Source of the DNA: Blastopirellula marina
GTDB taxonomy: Bacteria > Planctomycetota > Planctomycetia > Pirellulales > Pirellulaceae
Reading direction: 5' to 3'
Assembly (NCBI RefSeq): GCF_002967715.1
Contig: NZ_PUIA01000057.1
Coordinates: 1-64,000 of the forward strand
DNA: 64,000 nt
Part shown: piece after piece, positions 44,961 to 54,629 of the stretch
Layout: each line of letters begins with the position of its first letter
Numbering within the stretch: the first letter of the stretch is position 1
The notes under the pieces: model-generated
The model's database searches: none
The model's input: the letters and a program-made list of their open reading frames with translations, nothing else
Told to the model about the DNA's origin: nothing
Made by a program: the position numbers and the translations under genes

Positions 44961-46375
44961 CGCATCCATTCAACGCATCATCAGCCATCTGTCCGGGTCC
45001 TGCCTCGCGTCGTGGGTTCATGCGAATGGGACTCGCGGGATTTGCCTCGTTGAGCTTGCCCGGCATGCTTCGGCTACGGGCCGAAAGTCCCGCCGATCCG
45101 AGTCGCAAGAAGAATGCCGTCATCATGGTCTGGCAACCAGGCGGATGCTCTCATATCGACACCTACGACCCGAAGCCAAACGCACCGGTGGAATACCGAG
45201 GTCCATTCAGCACGATCCAGACGAAAGTCCCGGGCCTGCACTTTACCGAACTGCTACCGATGCAAGCTGCGATCGCCGATAAGTTCACGGTCTTGCGTTC
45301 CATGCGTCAGACGGCCGGGGGACACCCGGCCGGTTCGATGCAGCTACTCTCAGGCGACCCCGATACGCGAGACAAACCAGCGCCTCGCCTGCCAGACTGG
45401 ATGTCGGTTGCCAATTATCTGCGATCTCAAGACGCCGACCGCAACAATCCTCTGCCCATCTACGCTGGGGTAAACCCACCCACAAACTACACCGGCCCAG
45501 CCTACTTGGGCGATGCCTATGCACCCTTTGCAGTAACAGGCGATCCCAACAGCCCAAGCTTTGCCGTGCCGAATATCGGAGTTGCGAATCCGGGCGAAGC
45601 CATTCATCTCGAACGACGTGCCTCGTTACGGCAACGACTCGACACCCTCGAACGAGCCTTCGACAAGGCTGGCGAGATGAACGCGCTCGACGAATTCGAG
45701 ACACAGGCAATGACCCTGCTAACCAACCCCAAAACGAAGGAAGCGTTCGATCTCAGCAAAGAAGACGATAAGACTCGTGATCGCTACGGGAGAAACACCT
45801 GGGGGCAGCAACTTCTACTGGCTCGTCGATTGGTCGAGGCAGGTGTCGAGATTCTCACGACAAGTTTGCATGGGCCACTCTGCGGACGCGTGAGCAATTG
45901 GGACGATCACGCGGTGAATCATCATGTTTTCGACGCCCTGAAGTTTCGGGCCCAGGCATACGACCAGGCTGTCTCGGCACTCATCGAAGATGTTTACCAG
46001 CGTGGGCTTTCCGAACGAGTCCTTGTGGTCGTGACCGGCGAGTTCGGCCGAACCCCCAAGGTCAACTACCAGCCGAGCACCGGTGCCGGTAATGCGAGTG
46101 CCGCGGCAGGCACCAAGCAACCAGGACGCGATCACTGGCCACGAGCCTTCTCGAATATCTGGGCCGGTGGCGGCATCGAGACAGGCCGCGTTATCGGCGC
46201 TACCGACAAACTGGGAGAAGATTCCGTTGAGCGAATCTGCGGACCGGGCGATTTCCTATCGACGATCTATCATCATCTGGGAATCGATGGCCGAAAGGTC
46301 TTTATCAAAGACTTCAACGGTCGTCCAACGCCGATCATTGATCATGGTGAACCGATTCCGGAACTGATTTCCTGA
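44957..46375 (+). CDS. DUF1501 (sulfatase-like fold) protein with TAT signal
   Basis: A 472-residue DUF1501 protein. The twin-arginine leader SRRGFMRMGLAGFASLSLPG is followed by NAVIMVWQPGGCSHIDTYDPKP, the family's opening metal-site motif, and later by VVTGEFGRTPKVN and GRDHWPRAFSNIWAGGG. The fold is like alkaline phosphatase/sulfatase, but the substrate is unknown. It is the standard partner of DUF1549/DUF1553 proteins, here the third gene of the operon. Confidence 0.9.
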   Translation: MTHPFNASSAICPGPASRRGFMRMGLAGFASLSLPGMLRLRAESPADPSRKKNAVIMVWQPGGCSHIDTYDPKPNAPVEYRGPFSTIQTKVPGLHFTELLPMQAAIADKFTVLRSMRQTAGGHPAGSMQLLSGDPDTRDKPAPRLPDWMSVANYLRSQDADRNNPLPIYAGVNPPTNYTGPAYLGDAYAPFAVTGDPNSPSFAVPNIGVANPGEAIHLERRASLRQRLDTLERAFDKAGEMNALDEFETQAMTLLTNPKTKEAFDLSKEDDKTRDRYGRNTWGQQLLLARRLVEAGVEILTTSLHGPLCGRVSNWDDHAVNHHVFDALKFRAQAYDQAVSALIEDVYQRGLSERVLVVVTGEFGRTPKVNYQPSTGAGNASAAAGTKQPGRDHWPRAFSNIWAGGGIETGRVIGATDKLGEDSVERICGPGDFLSTIYHHLGIDGRKVFIKDFNGRPTPIIDHGEPIPELIS

Positions 46376-46383
46376 AGCAAGCC

Positions 46384-46405
46384 CGTGGGCGTTTACTCGC
46401 CCACG
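46384..46405. terminator. Hairpin at a convergent gene junction
   Basis: CGTGGGCG-TTTACT-CGCCCACG, eight perfect pairs, starts nine bases after the DUF1501 stop and overlaps the final codons and stop of the minus-strand WD40 gene. It could serve both converging transcripts; no T tract is present on either side. Confidence 0.5.
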
Positions 46406-49170
46406 TTGATCGCTTTCAGCTGCTTCCCATTCGTCCCATCCCAGATGAATAGCCGCCCGTCATCTCCCCCGGCGATGACTAACTTTTCGTCTGACGTCGC
46501 ATCGACACAGTGCAGCCAGACTCCTGCCGAAAAGGTTCGGAGCGACTTGCCATTGGCGGCATCATGTAGTCGAACGATGCCGTCGCCACAGCTCGAAACC
46601 ACATGAGCCGTCTCTCCGATGTACCGTAACGAGGTGATATCCCTTCCGAAGCCTGAGATAGCCCTCGACTGATCGGCCGTTTCCACGTCCCAGATCTTGA
46701 TGGTTTGATCGGACGACGCCGTTGCAATCGATGTCGCGTCCTCCTTCCAAGAGACTCCCAACACATAGTCGGAATGTCCTTCAAGCTGCTTGAGTGAATT
46801 CTCACCAGTCAGGTTCCAGAGTCGCGCATATTTGTCAGCACCGCCGGAAATGAACTGGGTACCATCCGGCGAAAATCTCGCGGAGTAAACCACATCGGAA
46901 TGTGCGTTGGGCAGGTGATGGATGCGGGCACCATCTTCCAGGCGGAACAACCCGAGTTCTCCATTGCGTGATGGCAGGCCGCTACCAATAAGAAGTCGGG
47001 CGTCATTCGCGTCGATATCGAGTGATGTAACGCGTCCCATGATCGGATCATCCTTTTCCGAGGAACCAATGGTCTGTCGCAATCGCCAAGTGGGATTCAG
47101 CTGCCAGACAACAGCCTCCGTCGTTCCGAACCCAGATAGCAGGCGATCATTGTCGAGAAATGTGATCGGAGAAAGCGAGCCTGGTTGTTTCGCCAGAGCA
47201 TCCACCGGGCTGCCTGTATCGGCATCCCAGATCTGTACGGAAGGGAAATTACCAGCGGTCGCCAATTTCGTCCCATCGAGCGAGAAGCTAACCGAGCGCA
47301 GTGGCTGCTCGGACTCGGTTGAAAGCTTATTCGCCGAATCGGATCGGGCCTGAGCTTCTTCCACATTCGCGGCAGCCTGCTCAACTAACTGCTTTACAGA
47401 CGTGACCGACTCTTCTGCCTGTTTGACGGCCCCCTCAGCGGAGGTCTGTTTCTTGGTCGCCAGTTGCTGGGCTGATGTTGACTCTTCTATCGCCTTTTGA
47501 GCCGATTCTTCCATGGTTTCGGCATCGTCCGGTTTCTTTTCTTTCTCGGCATCTTCGGCAGCAACCGACTCGGATACGGCTGACTCGCTGTTGATCTTGT
47601 CGAGCGCAGCCTTCTTCTGCGCGAGATCTTCGTCAGCCGCAGCCAGTTCTTTATCGGCAGTTGCTTTCGCCTCGACCCGATTTTTAAGCACCTCTTCTAC
47701 CGTCACTAGCCGCTGCTTGACGATGTTCAATCGCTGCTGCGCCGCCCCGAGAGAATGCTTTGCCCAAATTGCATGCTGTTGCAGTCGCGGGTCTCCCTTC
47801 ATCTCTGCAATTTGTTTGCCATCCTTGTCCCATAGCTTCGCCGTGTTGTTTTCACTAACGGAAGCGATTCGAAGTCCGTCCGATCGAACGGCAACCGCCA
47901 GCACAGGCGTGCCATGCGTGAACATCCCTAGCTGTTTTTGATTCTCTAGGTCCCAGTAACGCAGGCTTCCGTCGCGGCTCGCGGAATAGAAGTGCATGGG
48001 ATGCCCAGGGGCTACAGCCAGTGCAGTAATCGCATCCGTGTGCCCTGGCAGTTCCTTTGCTTCCATCATTGCCCACGTCTCGGCCGTTGCTTTAGAGTCT
48101 ACCAACCAGGTCCGGAGAATCTTGTCGTCACCTCCGGCAACCAAGGTTTGCTGAGGGGCAGAACCTGCAACTGCTGGCAATAATTCGATTGCTTGGATCG
48201 CTGTTGGCACTTGTAGAAGGCCCGTCTGTGTTCCATCCGAAGAGTTCCAGATCCGAATAGATTTGTCGAGCGAAGCCGAAATCAAATGCGTTCCATCTGC
48301 CGTGAATCGCAGCGAAGTAATCAAATTACTATGCCCAGTCATCTTCGGTCCAGGCTGTGCCGTCTCTAGGCTCCAAAGTTGAATAACGTGGTTGTCGCCT
48401 GCGGTAGCCATCCACTTGCGATCGAGGCTTACAGCCAGTGCCGTGGTTTTCGCTTTCGTTGAGAAGGACATCTCGCGTGCATCACGCGGCCTTTCCCAGA
48501 GCTTTGCTTCGCGAAACCCGCCTGAGGCGAGCAGCGTACCATCGCTTCCCCATGCGAGCGATTGGACTAAATCACGATGCGCCGCGGGCGGCTCAAGCGA
48601 TGAATCCTCTAGACTTCCGATCAGCTTTCCAGATGCAACGTGATAAAGGAACAGTTGGTTGGCTCTGGTGGCGGCTACGAATTGCCCGTCGGGGCTAAGC
48701 GCTGCGGCATAGACGGGTTCCAGATTGTTTGGAATCGAACTCCATTTTTGCGGCATTGTCGGTGGAGCAGAGGAAGTGCCTTCTGCACCTTGGTCGATCC
48801 ATAGGCGAACCAGTCCCAGCTCCTGAGAGGTCAGATTCGGTGCATTTACATCGTTATCTGGCGGAGGCATGAATGACTCTTCCTGGTGCGCCGCCAGCTT
48901 GAGAAGCAGGCTCTCGGCTCCTTTGCCTGGAACGAGAGCCTCACCTGAATCCCCCCCTTTGCGAATGGTCGCGGGAGTCTCCAACACCAATTCTCCTTGG
49001 GCCTCACTGGCACTATGACAGGCAAGGCAACTGCGTTGGAAGATCGGCAGGATCTCGTTCTCGAATGAGACCGGGTTGGATCGCTGCAAATCTGCAATAG
49101 CTATCGGCTCACCGAAGATGGCAGTACAGCAGCTCAAGAGAATTGCGCAGCTAAGCAGAAAGAGTCGCAT
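46393..49170 (-). CDS. Large WD40-repeat protein with N-terminal cytochrome-c-like domain
   Basis: A 925-residue exported protein: signal peptide, a planctomycete cytochrome-c-like domain (RSCLACHSASEAQGE, CxxCH present), a first set of WD40 repeats (about 150-460), a long charged coiled-coil insert (about 470-620, rich in Ala, Glu, Lys and Gln), and a second set of WD40 repeats to the end. The two propellers joined by a coiled coil with a haem domain point to a protein-binding scaffold outside the cytoplasm. It is convergent with the DUF1501 operon and stands alone. Confidence 0.85.
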   Translation of the reverse strand: MRLFLLSCAILLSCCTAIFGEPIAIADLQRSNPVSFENEILPIFQRSCLACHSASEAQGELVLETPATIRKGGDSGEALVPGKGAESLLLKLAAHQEESFMPPPDNDVNAPNLTSQELGLVRLWIDQGAEGTSSAPPTMPQKWSSIPNNLEPVYAAALSPDGQFVAATRANQLFLYHVASGKLIGSLEDSSLEPPAAHRDLVQSLAWGSDGTLLASGGFREAKLWERPRDAREMSFSTKAKTTALAVSLDRKWMATAGDNHVIQLWSLETAQPGPKMTGHSNLITSLRFTADGTHLISASLDKSIRIWNSSDGTQTGLLQVPTAIQAIELLPAVAGSAPQQTLVAGGDDKILRTWLVDSKATAETWAMMEAKELPGHTDAITALAVAPGHPMHFYSASRDGSLRYWDLENQKQLGMFTHGTPVLAVAVRSDGLRIASVSENNTAKLWDKDGKQIAEMKGDPRLQQHAIWAKHSLGAAQQRLNIVKQRLVTVEEVLKNRVEAKATADKELAAADEDLAQKKAALDKINSESAVSESVAAEDAEKEKKPDDAETMEESAQKAIEESTSAQQLATKKQTSAEGAVKQAEESVTSVKQLVEQAAANVEEAQARSDSANKLSTESEQPLRSVSFSLDGTKLATAGNFPSVQIWDADTGSPVDALAKQPGSLSPITFLDNDRLLSGFGTTEAVVWQLNPTWRLRQTIGSSEKDDPIMGRVTSLDIDANDARLLIGSGLPSRNGELGLFRLEDGARIHHLPNAHSDVVYSARFSPDGTQFISGGADKYARLWNLTGENSLKQLEGHSDYVLGVSWKEDATSIATASSDQTIKIWDVETADQSRAISGFGRDITSLRYIGETAHVVSSCGDGIVRLHDAANGKSLRTFSAGVWLHCVDATSDEKLVIAGGDDGRLFIWDGTNGKQLKAINVGE

Positions 49171-49413
49171 AGTTAGACCCTGAAGCAGGTGGGTGTTGCC
49201 CAGTCAGTACGGCAGGAATAAAAGGCGGGAGGTCACTATCGGGCAGAAAGCGTTACCGCTCGCTCGATGAATGGATAATCACGGGGCGACATTGGTCTTG
49301 GTGGGAACTTGTCGTCTAACACGGGATATCCATTCCAGACTATCTACCATAATATCACACTCAATTTCAGTTGAAACAACAATCCGTAATTCTGGTGCCT
49401 TCGACCAACACCA

Positions 49414-50670
49414 TCAGTTCGCCGGATTCATCTGCGGCAATGCAGAATCGCTTGCGAGCTGACATTTCAATTCGTTACGGCGTTGCCGCTCAAAGGCATG
49501 TGCCAATGCGTTGCCATTCCATGGCACATGCGGTCCGGCTCCATAGATAACGCGGTGAAGCTCGTTGACGGCGTCCTCCAGGTCCTTTGAGAGGTCCAAG
49601 GGCTGCATCTGTGTCGATTGCCACTGGGCCCAGGCGATCTCAGCTTGCTGGACGTCATGCGTGCGACATGCTTGTAACAGTTGTCGAGTAGCAACCTTAT
49701 CCGGTGGATTCAGTTTTTGCCAAATCGAGGCTCCCCAAACTTTCAGCTTGGGGTACTGCCAGGCTCCAAGGCCGACCAACGCAAGTGAAATAGGCAGCCA
49801 GACTAGCCAGTGCGTTGAATTCTTGGCAGTATCTGTTGCGCTTCCTGGCTGCACAACTGCCGCGACTTCAAAATCCACCGCAGGCAGCGTATGTGAGTGG
49901 TACTGCTGTTTATCAGGATCCCACCAGGTGTAGGTCACTTCAGGAATGGAAAGTGTGCCAGCTTTATCGAAACGATAGGTTATCTCGTCCGTTCTTGTTC
50001 CGAGGAATTCGCCCCGCTCCATTGCGAGAGAAACCGTGGGGGTTCCGGGATAGACTTGAATTCCGTCGATGGTCTGGTTCGGAGGGGGGGCCAGTGCCAT
50101 GCCGATCATCTGGTCGGCTGACTGCGTGATCGTCCGAACGGCAATGTCTCCTTGCTTCACGCTGCCAGGCTTCGGCTGCCAAGTCTCGGAAATGTCAATC
50201 TTATCGGTCGTCACCAGAAAGCCGTGCGACTCTCGATCCGGAGGTGATTTCACTTCCAACTTCGCTTGAGGCACTATCTCGTTATGAGAGGTCACTGGGC
50301 CAGTGAAACCATCATGATTGCTGTATCGAACCGAGAATGCCGGAATCTCGATACTTCCAGATGATTGCGTAAACAACGCGAATTCGTGAACTTGCACGAA
50401 CCACGAGTCTCCGTCATGCTCTTCCGACGAAACGACCGGATTACCAACTTGGACAAAGACCGATTGAAGAATCTGTGGCAACGAAAAGTTCGTTGCTCCG
50501 CTGAACGTACCCTTGGCTCGAATCTCGACAAAAACGGGAATTCGCTGACCAACCCAGAACGTCTTATCCTGATCAGGCAGGCGAAGGGTCACGGGCTTCA
50601 CGTCGGCCCCCATGGCCAATGAGGCCGACACGAGGACAGCCAGCCACACGATCAATCGAAGGACCATCAT
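49414..50670 (-). CDS. batD: BatD-like protein
   Basis: A 418-residue membrane protein with a signal peptide, an extended Ig-like extracytoplasmic part (residues about 25-280, opening VKPVTLRLPDQDKTFWVGQRIPVFVEIRAKG), a membrane segment (about 292-312) and a cytoplasmic tail. This is the layout of BatD of the Bat aerotolerance operon. It is the last gene of the operon and overlaps the TPR gene by ATGA. Confidence 0.75.
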   Translation of the reverse strand: MMVLRLIVWLAVLVSASLAMGADVKPVTLRLPDQDKTFWVGQRIPVFVEIRAKGTFSGATNFSLPQILQSVFVQVGNPVVSSEEHDGDSWFVQVHEFALFTQSSGSIEIPAFSVRYSNHDGFTGPVTSHNEIVPQAKLEVKSPPDRESHGFLVTTDKIDISETWQPKPGSVKQGDIAVRTITQSADQMIGMALAPPPNQTIDGIQVYPGTPTVSLAMERGEFLGTRTDEITYRFDKAGTLSIPEVTYTWWDPDKQQYHSHTLPAVDFEVAAVVQPGSATDTAKNSTHWLVWLPISLALVGLGAWQYPKLKVWGASIWQKLNPPDKVATRQLLQACRTHDVQQAEIAWAQWQSTQMQPLDLSKDLEDAVNELHRVIYGAGPHVPWNGNALAHAFERQRRNELKCQLASDSALPQMNPAN

Positions 50671-51248
50671 GGGCTAGAATCCTCAGCGTCGTTCGCGTAT
50701 TGATATGCGAACTTGGCCTTGAGGAAGTCCGCCGGTTTGGTTTGCACTTGCCGCAGCCAAATGGCCTGTACAGCGGCGTCCGAGGTGGCCTTTTCACCGT
50801 CAACCTGGGTCTCCTGTCCTCCCTCTTTCTTCTTATCGAATACAATCTGATCGGCCCCTTCTTTCTGATCTCCCAGGTCGCCCCCTTCCTGTTTGATCCT
50901 ATCCCTGCGAATTTTGGCCAGTTCCAGGTTCTCTCGCGCTTCCTTCCATTCGGGGCGTTTCTTAAGAGCTTGATCGTAACTCGCAATTGCCTGGTCGTAT
51001 TTACCCAACATCAACCAGGAGTTTCCTTCGTTAAACTTTCCTTCGGCGGTGGGAACCCTAGCAAACGACTGGGTCGCCTTTTCGAACTCACCGGCTCGAT
51101 ACCAAGCCGCTCCCTGCCAAAGGGGATCTTCAAAAGTCGCAGCCGCTTCGGCAAACCTCCTTTTATCGAAGTAGCGTTGGCCGGCCTGATCAGGCGTCAA
51201 CCATAAACCAGTCCACGAGATGGCCAGCAAGCAGAATATTATTCTCAT
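50667..51248 (-). CDS. BatC-like TPR protein
   Basis: A 193-residue protein with a short signal segment and TPR repeats (YFDKRRFAEAAATFEDPLWQGAAWYRAGEFEKATQSFARV, SWLMLGKYDQAIASYDQALKKRP), followed by a charged region. It corresponds to BatC (or the TPR part of BatB/BatC fusions) of other Bat operons. It overlaps BatB and BatD genes by four bases on each side. Confidence 0.75.
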   Translation of the reverse strand: MRIIFCLLAISWTGLWLTPDQAGQRYFDKRRFAEAAATFEDPLWQGAAWYRAGEFEKATQSFARVPTAEGKFNEGNSWLMLGKYDQAIASYDQALKKRPEWKEARENLELAKIRRDRIKQEGGDLGDQKEGADQIVFDKKKEGGQETQVDGEKATSDAAVQAIWLRQVQTKPADFLKAKFAYQYANDAEDSSP

Positions 51249-52183
51249 GAAGCACCTCCCGAGAGTTGCGACGACTCACGCCGGAAGGTCAATGCCATCA
51301 AGATCACAAGAATTGGAACAAGCCAGTAACCAGCCTCTTGCCAACGTGTCTCCTCACCCGCAACGCTGGCAAACGAAGTTCGATCCGCTTTGTGAACGAT
51401 GGTCGTGATATCCGAGCCATCGATCGCCAATTCCACAATCGAACCATGCAGCGTGCTTGCCGCGTTTTGAATCGAACGCAGCTTACTCGGATCGTTGTCT
51501 GTAATGGCCAAAATCTGAATCCCGTTACCGTGCGAGCCCTTTTCCGCGGCAGCCAGTTGCTGAGTATCCGTGTCGACGGCATCGGCGATAACGAGAAACG
51601 AACCGGAGACGTTCTCCGAAGTCATGATCCTTCGCGCCTCGTCGATGGCCAGATCGAGCCGGTCACCGGCGGCTGGCATAATACTGGAAGTGATGTCCGA
51701 GGCCATTTCGGCAATCACTGCGGTATCCTTGGTGGGAGGAAGCACGAGGTGAGCGGAGCCTGCGTAGACGATCAATCCCAGAGGCTGCCCCTTTCGAGCA
51801 TTCGCTAGATCGGCAATCTTCAACTTGGCTCGTTCCAAACTCGTCGGTTGTTGATTAGCCGGCTCCATGCCTTTGTCAGCTTTCAGCAAGATCATCAGCG
51901 GTGGCGACTCTTCGGCGAACGGACTTGGTTCCCTTCGCCAGGTAGGTCCAGCGATTGCGATGACAGCTAACAGCCAGCCCGCGAGCAGCCAACGGGCTTG
52001 CTGCGAGTGTGCGGCATGGCCTCCGACCGTCAGGGCTTTTAGTAGTGCAGGAGCAATTTGCGAACGCCAGCCGCGTAAGGGCTCTGAGCTTCGCAGCCAC
52101 AGCGACCATAACCCAATGGCCAGGGGCACCAGCAACAGCCAGCCGGGGCGAATGAAGTGAAACTGAGAGATCGATTCGATCAT
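51245..52183 (-). CDS. BatB-like VWA protein with degenerate metal site
   Basis: A 312-residue membrane protein with N- and C-terminal membrane segments and a VWA-like domain. In active VWA domains the metal site begins DxSxS; here the aligned segment reads LMILLKADKGMEP, so the MIDAS is lost, although later parts (GLIVYAGSAHLVLPPTKD) fit the fold. I start at ATG 52183, which overlaps the BatA stop; the longer frame back to 52324 has no similarity. The partner protein BatA, encoded just upstream, keeps an intact site. Confidence 0.75.
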   Translation of the reverse strand: MIESISQFHFIRPGWLLLVPLAIGLWSLWLRSSEPLRGWRSQIAPALLKALTVGGHAAHSQQARWLLAGWLLAVIAIAGPTWRREPSPFAEESPPLMILLKADKGMEPANQQPTSLERAKLKIADLANARKGQPLGLIVYAGSAHLVLPPTKDTAVIAEMASDITSSIMPAAGDRLDLAIDEARRIMTSENVSGSFLVIADAVDTDTQQLAAAEKGSHGNGIQILAITDNDPSKLRSIQNAASTLHGSIVELAIDGSDITTIVHKADRTSFASVAGEETRWQEAGYWLVPILVILMALTFRRESSQLSGGAS

Positions 52184-53217
52184 GAAACAACCTCCAACTT
52201 CCCGGTTCGTGGATTGACATTTACGCGACTTGCCGCGTTGACTTTCGCGCGAGATCGCTTTTCCTTGAAGGTCACGACAAGCTTGTCGATCATCGAAATC
52301 AATAGCGCCGCCAAAAGCCACCATATATACAAATCGTGTCGAGGGCGATGGCTTACCGTTTTGACTTCATGCACGTTGATCTTATCGAGTTCGTCGTAGA
52401 TGCCAGCGAGTGCATTACGGTCTGCAGCGAAGTAATAGGAACCGCCGGTTGCCAAGGACACGTCGCGCAGGGTCTGTTCATCGAGCTTGTCTTCGCCCGT
52501 CGTCTGCGGGTCGCCAATCGCGACGGTAAAGATCTGAATGTCGCGCTGCGCCGCTACTCGAGCAGCTTCGACCGGCGGCACCAGGCTCTTGGTATCGTTT
52601 CCATCGGTCAACGCAATCATCGTCTTTGCTGGAGCATTGCTATTGTCAAATAAGTTGACGCCTAAACCAATTGCATCTCCTAAGGCAGTTCTCGGCCCTG
52701 CCATGCCAACCTGGCATTCGTCTAGCAATCTTTTCGCGAGGCTCAAATCAGTTGAAAAGGGAGCCTGAAGGTATGGAGCGTCTCCAAAGACTACCAGACC
52801 GACGCGATCTCCCTTACGTCGCAAGAGGAAGTCACCCAGAACCTCTTTCACAGCCGTGAGCCGATCGACCTTTTCATTCTTTGCGTTGACAAAGTCCTTT
52901 TGATCCATCGAACCGGAAAGATCGACCAACAGCAATAAATCACGCGTGGGAATCTCCTTGGTGATCGGTGGTTCAATCCATTGGGGTCGAGCCAACGCAG
53001 CGACCAGCAATGTCCAGACCACTAAAGAAACCACCAAGGGGCGCGTGAGCCGGCGGCCCGTAGAGGTTGTTTCTGCGTTACCTAGCACGGCCGTCAGGCG
53101 TTCGCCGAAGGGAACACGAACTGCCACGCAATTGCTGTCCATTGGGGGCAGCATCAGTCGCAACAGCCACGGAAGCGGCAGTATAAGCAGTAGCCAGGGA
53201 TGGGCAAAAACAAACAT
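52180..53217 (-). CDS. batA: BatA-like VWA protein
   Basis: A 345-residue protein with two N-terminal membrane segments, a VWA domain with a complete MIDAS start (LLVDLSGSMD) and the later TxxG and ALTDGND motifs, and a C-terminal membrane segment (WWLLAALLISMIDKLVV). ATG 53217 is preferred because it opens the HPWLLLILPLPWLL membrane segment typical of BatA; the frame extends to 53253 into the preceding gene. MoxR ATPases are thought to act on such VWA proteins. Confidence 0.87.
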   Translation of the reverse strand: MFVFAHPWLLLILPLPWLLRLMLPPMDSNCVAVRVPFGERLTAVLGNAETTSTGRRLTRPLVVSLVVWTLLVAALARPQWIEPPITKEIPTRDLLLLVDLSGSMDQKDFVNAKNEKVDRLTAVKEVLGDFLLRRKGDRVGLVVFGDAPYLQAPFSTDLSLAKRLLDECQVGMAGPRTALGDAIGLGVNLFDNSNAPAKTMIALTDGNDTKSLVPPVEAARVAAQRDIQIFTVAIGDPQTTGEDKLDEQTLRDVSLATGGSYYFAADRNALAGIYDELDKINVHEVKTVSHRPRHDLYIWWLLAALLISMIDKLVVTFKEKRSRAKVNAASRVNVNPRTGKLEVVS

Positions 53218-53225
53218 ACCAATCG

Positions 53226-53708
53226 TTAGGCCTGTGGCTTTACCTCGCTGCAAACTTCAGGTGGATGGTGCAACTTGATCCAGCGGTGGGCATATTCTTT
53301 TAACGTCTCCAGATCAGAGCTCGACGACACACGGGCATAGCCCCCGTCGGCCAGTTGCGTCCGGCATGCATCTGGCATAGGCTCGGGGAAACAGGTTGCC
53401 AACCACTCAGGCCATTCGCTTCCGGTCAAGGAGGCGATGACCGGACGAGGCGCGATCTTCAAAGCAGTACGGCGAAGAAGCTGGGAGACGTCGGCGATGC
53501 TACCGGCAGCAGAAAGTTCCTGAAGCGCGACTCGACGGTAAGCATTGGCCTGCCACTTTGCCCAACATCGATAGGCCCAATACGTTAAACTGAGCAGCGC
53601 GATCGCGAACAGGATATACCAGCCAGGAGCGAGCGGCCACCAAGGCACCTCTGGCGGAACGACGATATCGTGGAGAAGATCGAGACTTGCAGGGTCGTCT
53701 GTCATCAC
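53226..53708 (-). CDS. DUF4381 protein
   Basis: A 160-residue membrane protein with the pattern LHDIVVPPEVPWWPLAPGWYILFAIALLSLTYWAYRCW, the hallmark of DUF4381, found in Bat operons between DUF58 and BatA. Its role is unknown beyond that association. The start overlaps the DUF58 stop. Confidence 0.85.
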   Translation of the reverse strand: MMTDDPASLDLLHDIVVPPEVPWWPLAPGWYILFAIALLSLTYWAYRCWAKWQANAYRRVALQELSAAGSIADVSQLLRRTALKIAPRPVIASLTGSEWPEWLATCFPEPMPDACRTQLADGGYARVSSSSDLETLKEYAHRWIKLHHPPEVCSEVKPQA

Positions 53709-54622
53709 TTTCCAGTCCGGTCTCCGAGCAAGGAACGAATCTGAACCGCAACCGGAACCGCCGTAGTGATCGGCAAGACAGGTACGCGAAGGTTATGAAA
53801 CAGTTGCGTCCACTTATCGAGTCGCTCCTGGAACGACTGAAGAAATGCTTCCGAAAAATGCGAACTGTCCGGAATGTCCCACATCTGACCACGATCAGCC
53901 GCGATCATCCCCGGCGAGCCGACCAAAGCGGCCCCCAGTGGATCGTAAACTGCGACAACGAGTACGTCATTGTGCGCCGCAATTTGCGTCGTCAACTTTT
54001 CGGTCTGTTCGTCGGCACCATCCATATCGCTGACAACCACCACGAGGTGACTGTGATTGGCAATGTTCGCGGCATTCCTTAAAGCGTCGTTCAACGTGTG
54101 CGTGCCGGCGATCGTTTCGCTGCTTGTTAATTGCTTGTTGAAACGAACGGTCTCATGAAACAGCTGTAGCATGCGAGTTTGGCTGCGATGCGGACGAACC
54201 TGGACGATTTCTTGCTCGCTGAAAACGATGCCGCCAACGCGATCTCCCGAATCCAAGGCCCGCCACGCACCGATGGCAACCAGTTCGGCGGCAGCAACCG
54301 ACTTCATGGTCCTCTGGCTTCCAAAAAACATAGGAGATCGCTGGTCGACGACGAACAAGACAGGACGCTCACGTTCTTCACTGTAGATTCGCACCTGGGG
54401 AGAACGTAGACGAGCCGTGGCCTTCCAATCAATCGTGCGAACGTCGTCTCCTTGGTGATATTGTCGCAGTTCTTCGAATGCTAGACCGCGTCCGCGAAGC
54501 CGGGAGGCGTGCCGACCTGCCAGGAGGGAAGAGACCGGCTGTCGCGGCAGCAATGAAAAGCCCCGAGCGTCTGCTTTGAGCAACACCATTTCTTCCAGCG
54601 AAATTTGAATTCGATCATCCAT
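53705..54622 (-). CDS. DUF58-domain protein (second copy)
   Basis: A 305-residue soluble DUF58 protein with the RLRGRGLAFEELRQYHQGDDVRTIDWKATARLRSPQVRIYSEERERPVLFVVD core. Unlike the copy at 12879-14135 it lacks N-terminal membrane segments, so the two differ in type. It lies seven bases behind the MoxR gene. Confidence 0.88.
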   Translation of the reverse strand: MDDRIQISLEEMVLLKADARGFSLLPRQPVSSLLAGRHASRLRGRGLAFEELRQYHQGDDVRTIDWKATARLRSPQVRIYSEERERPVLFVVDQRSPMFFGSQRTMKSVAAAELVAIGAWRALDSGDRVGGIVFSEQEIVQVRPHRSQTRMLQLFHETVRFNKQLTSSETIAGTHTLNDALRNAANIANHSHLVVVVSDMDGADEQTEKLTTQIAAHNDVLVVAVYDPLGAALVGSPGMIAADRGQMWDIPDSSHFSEAFLQSFQERLDKWTQLFHNLRVPVLPITTAVPVAVQIRSLLGDRTGK

Positions 54623-54629
54623 GGCAGAA

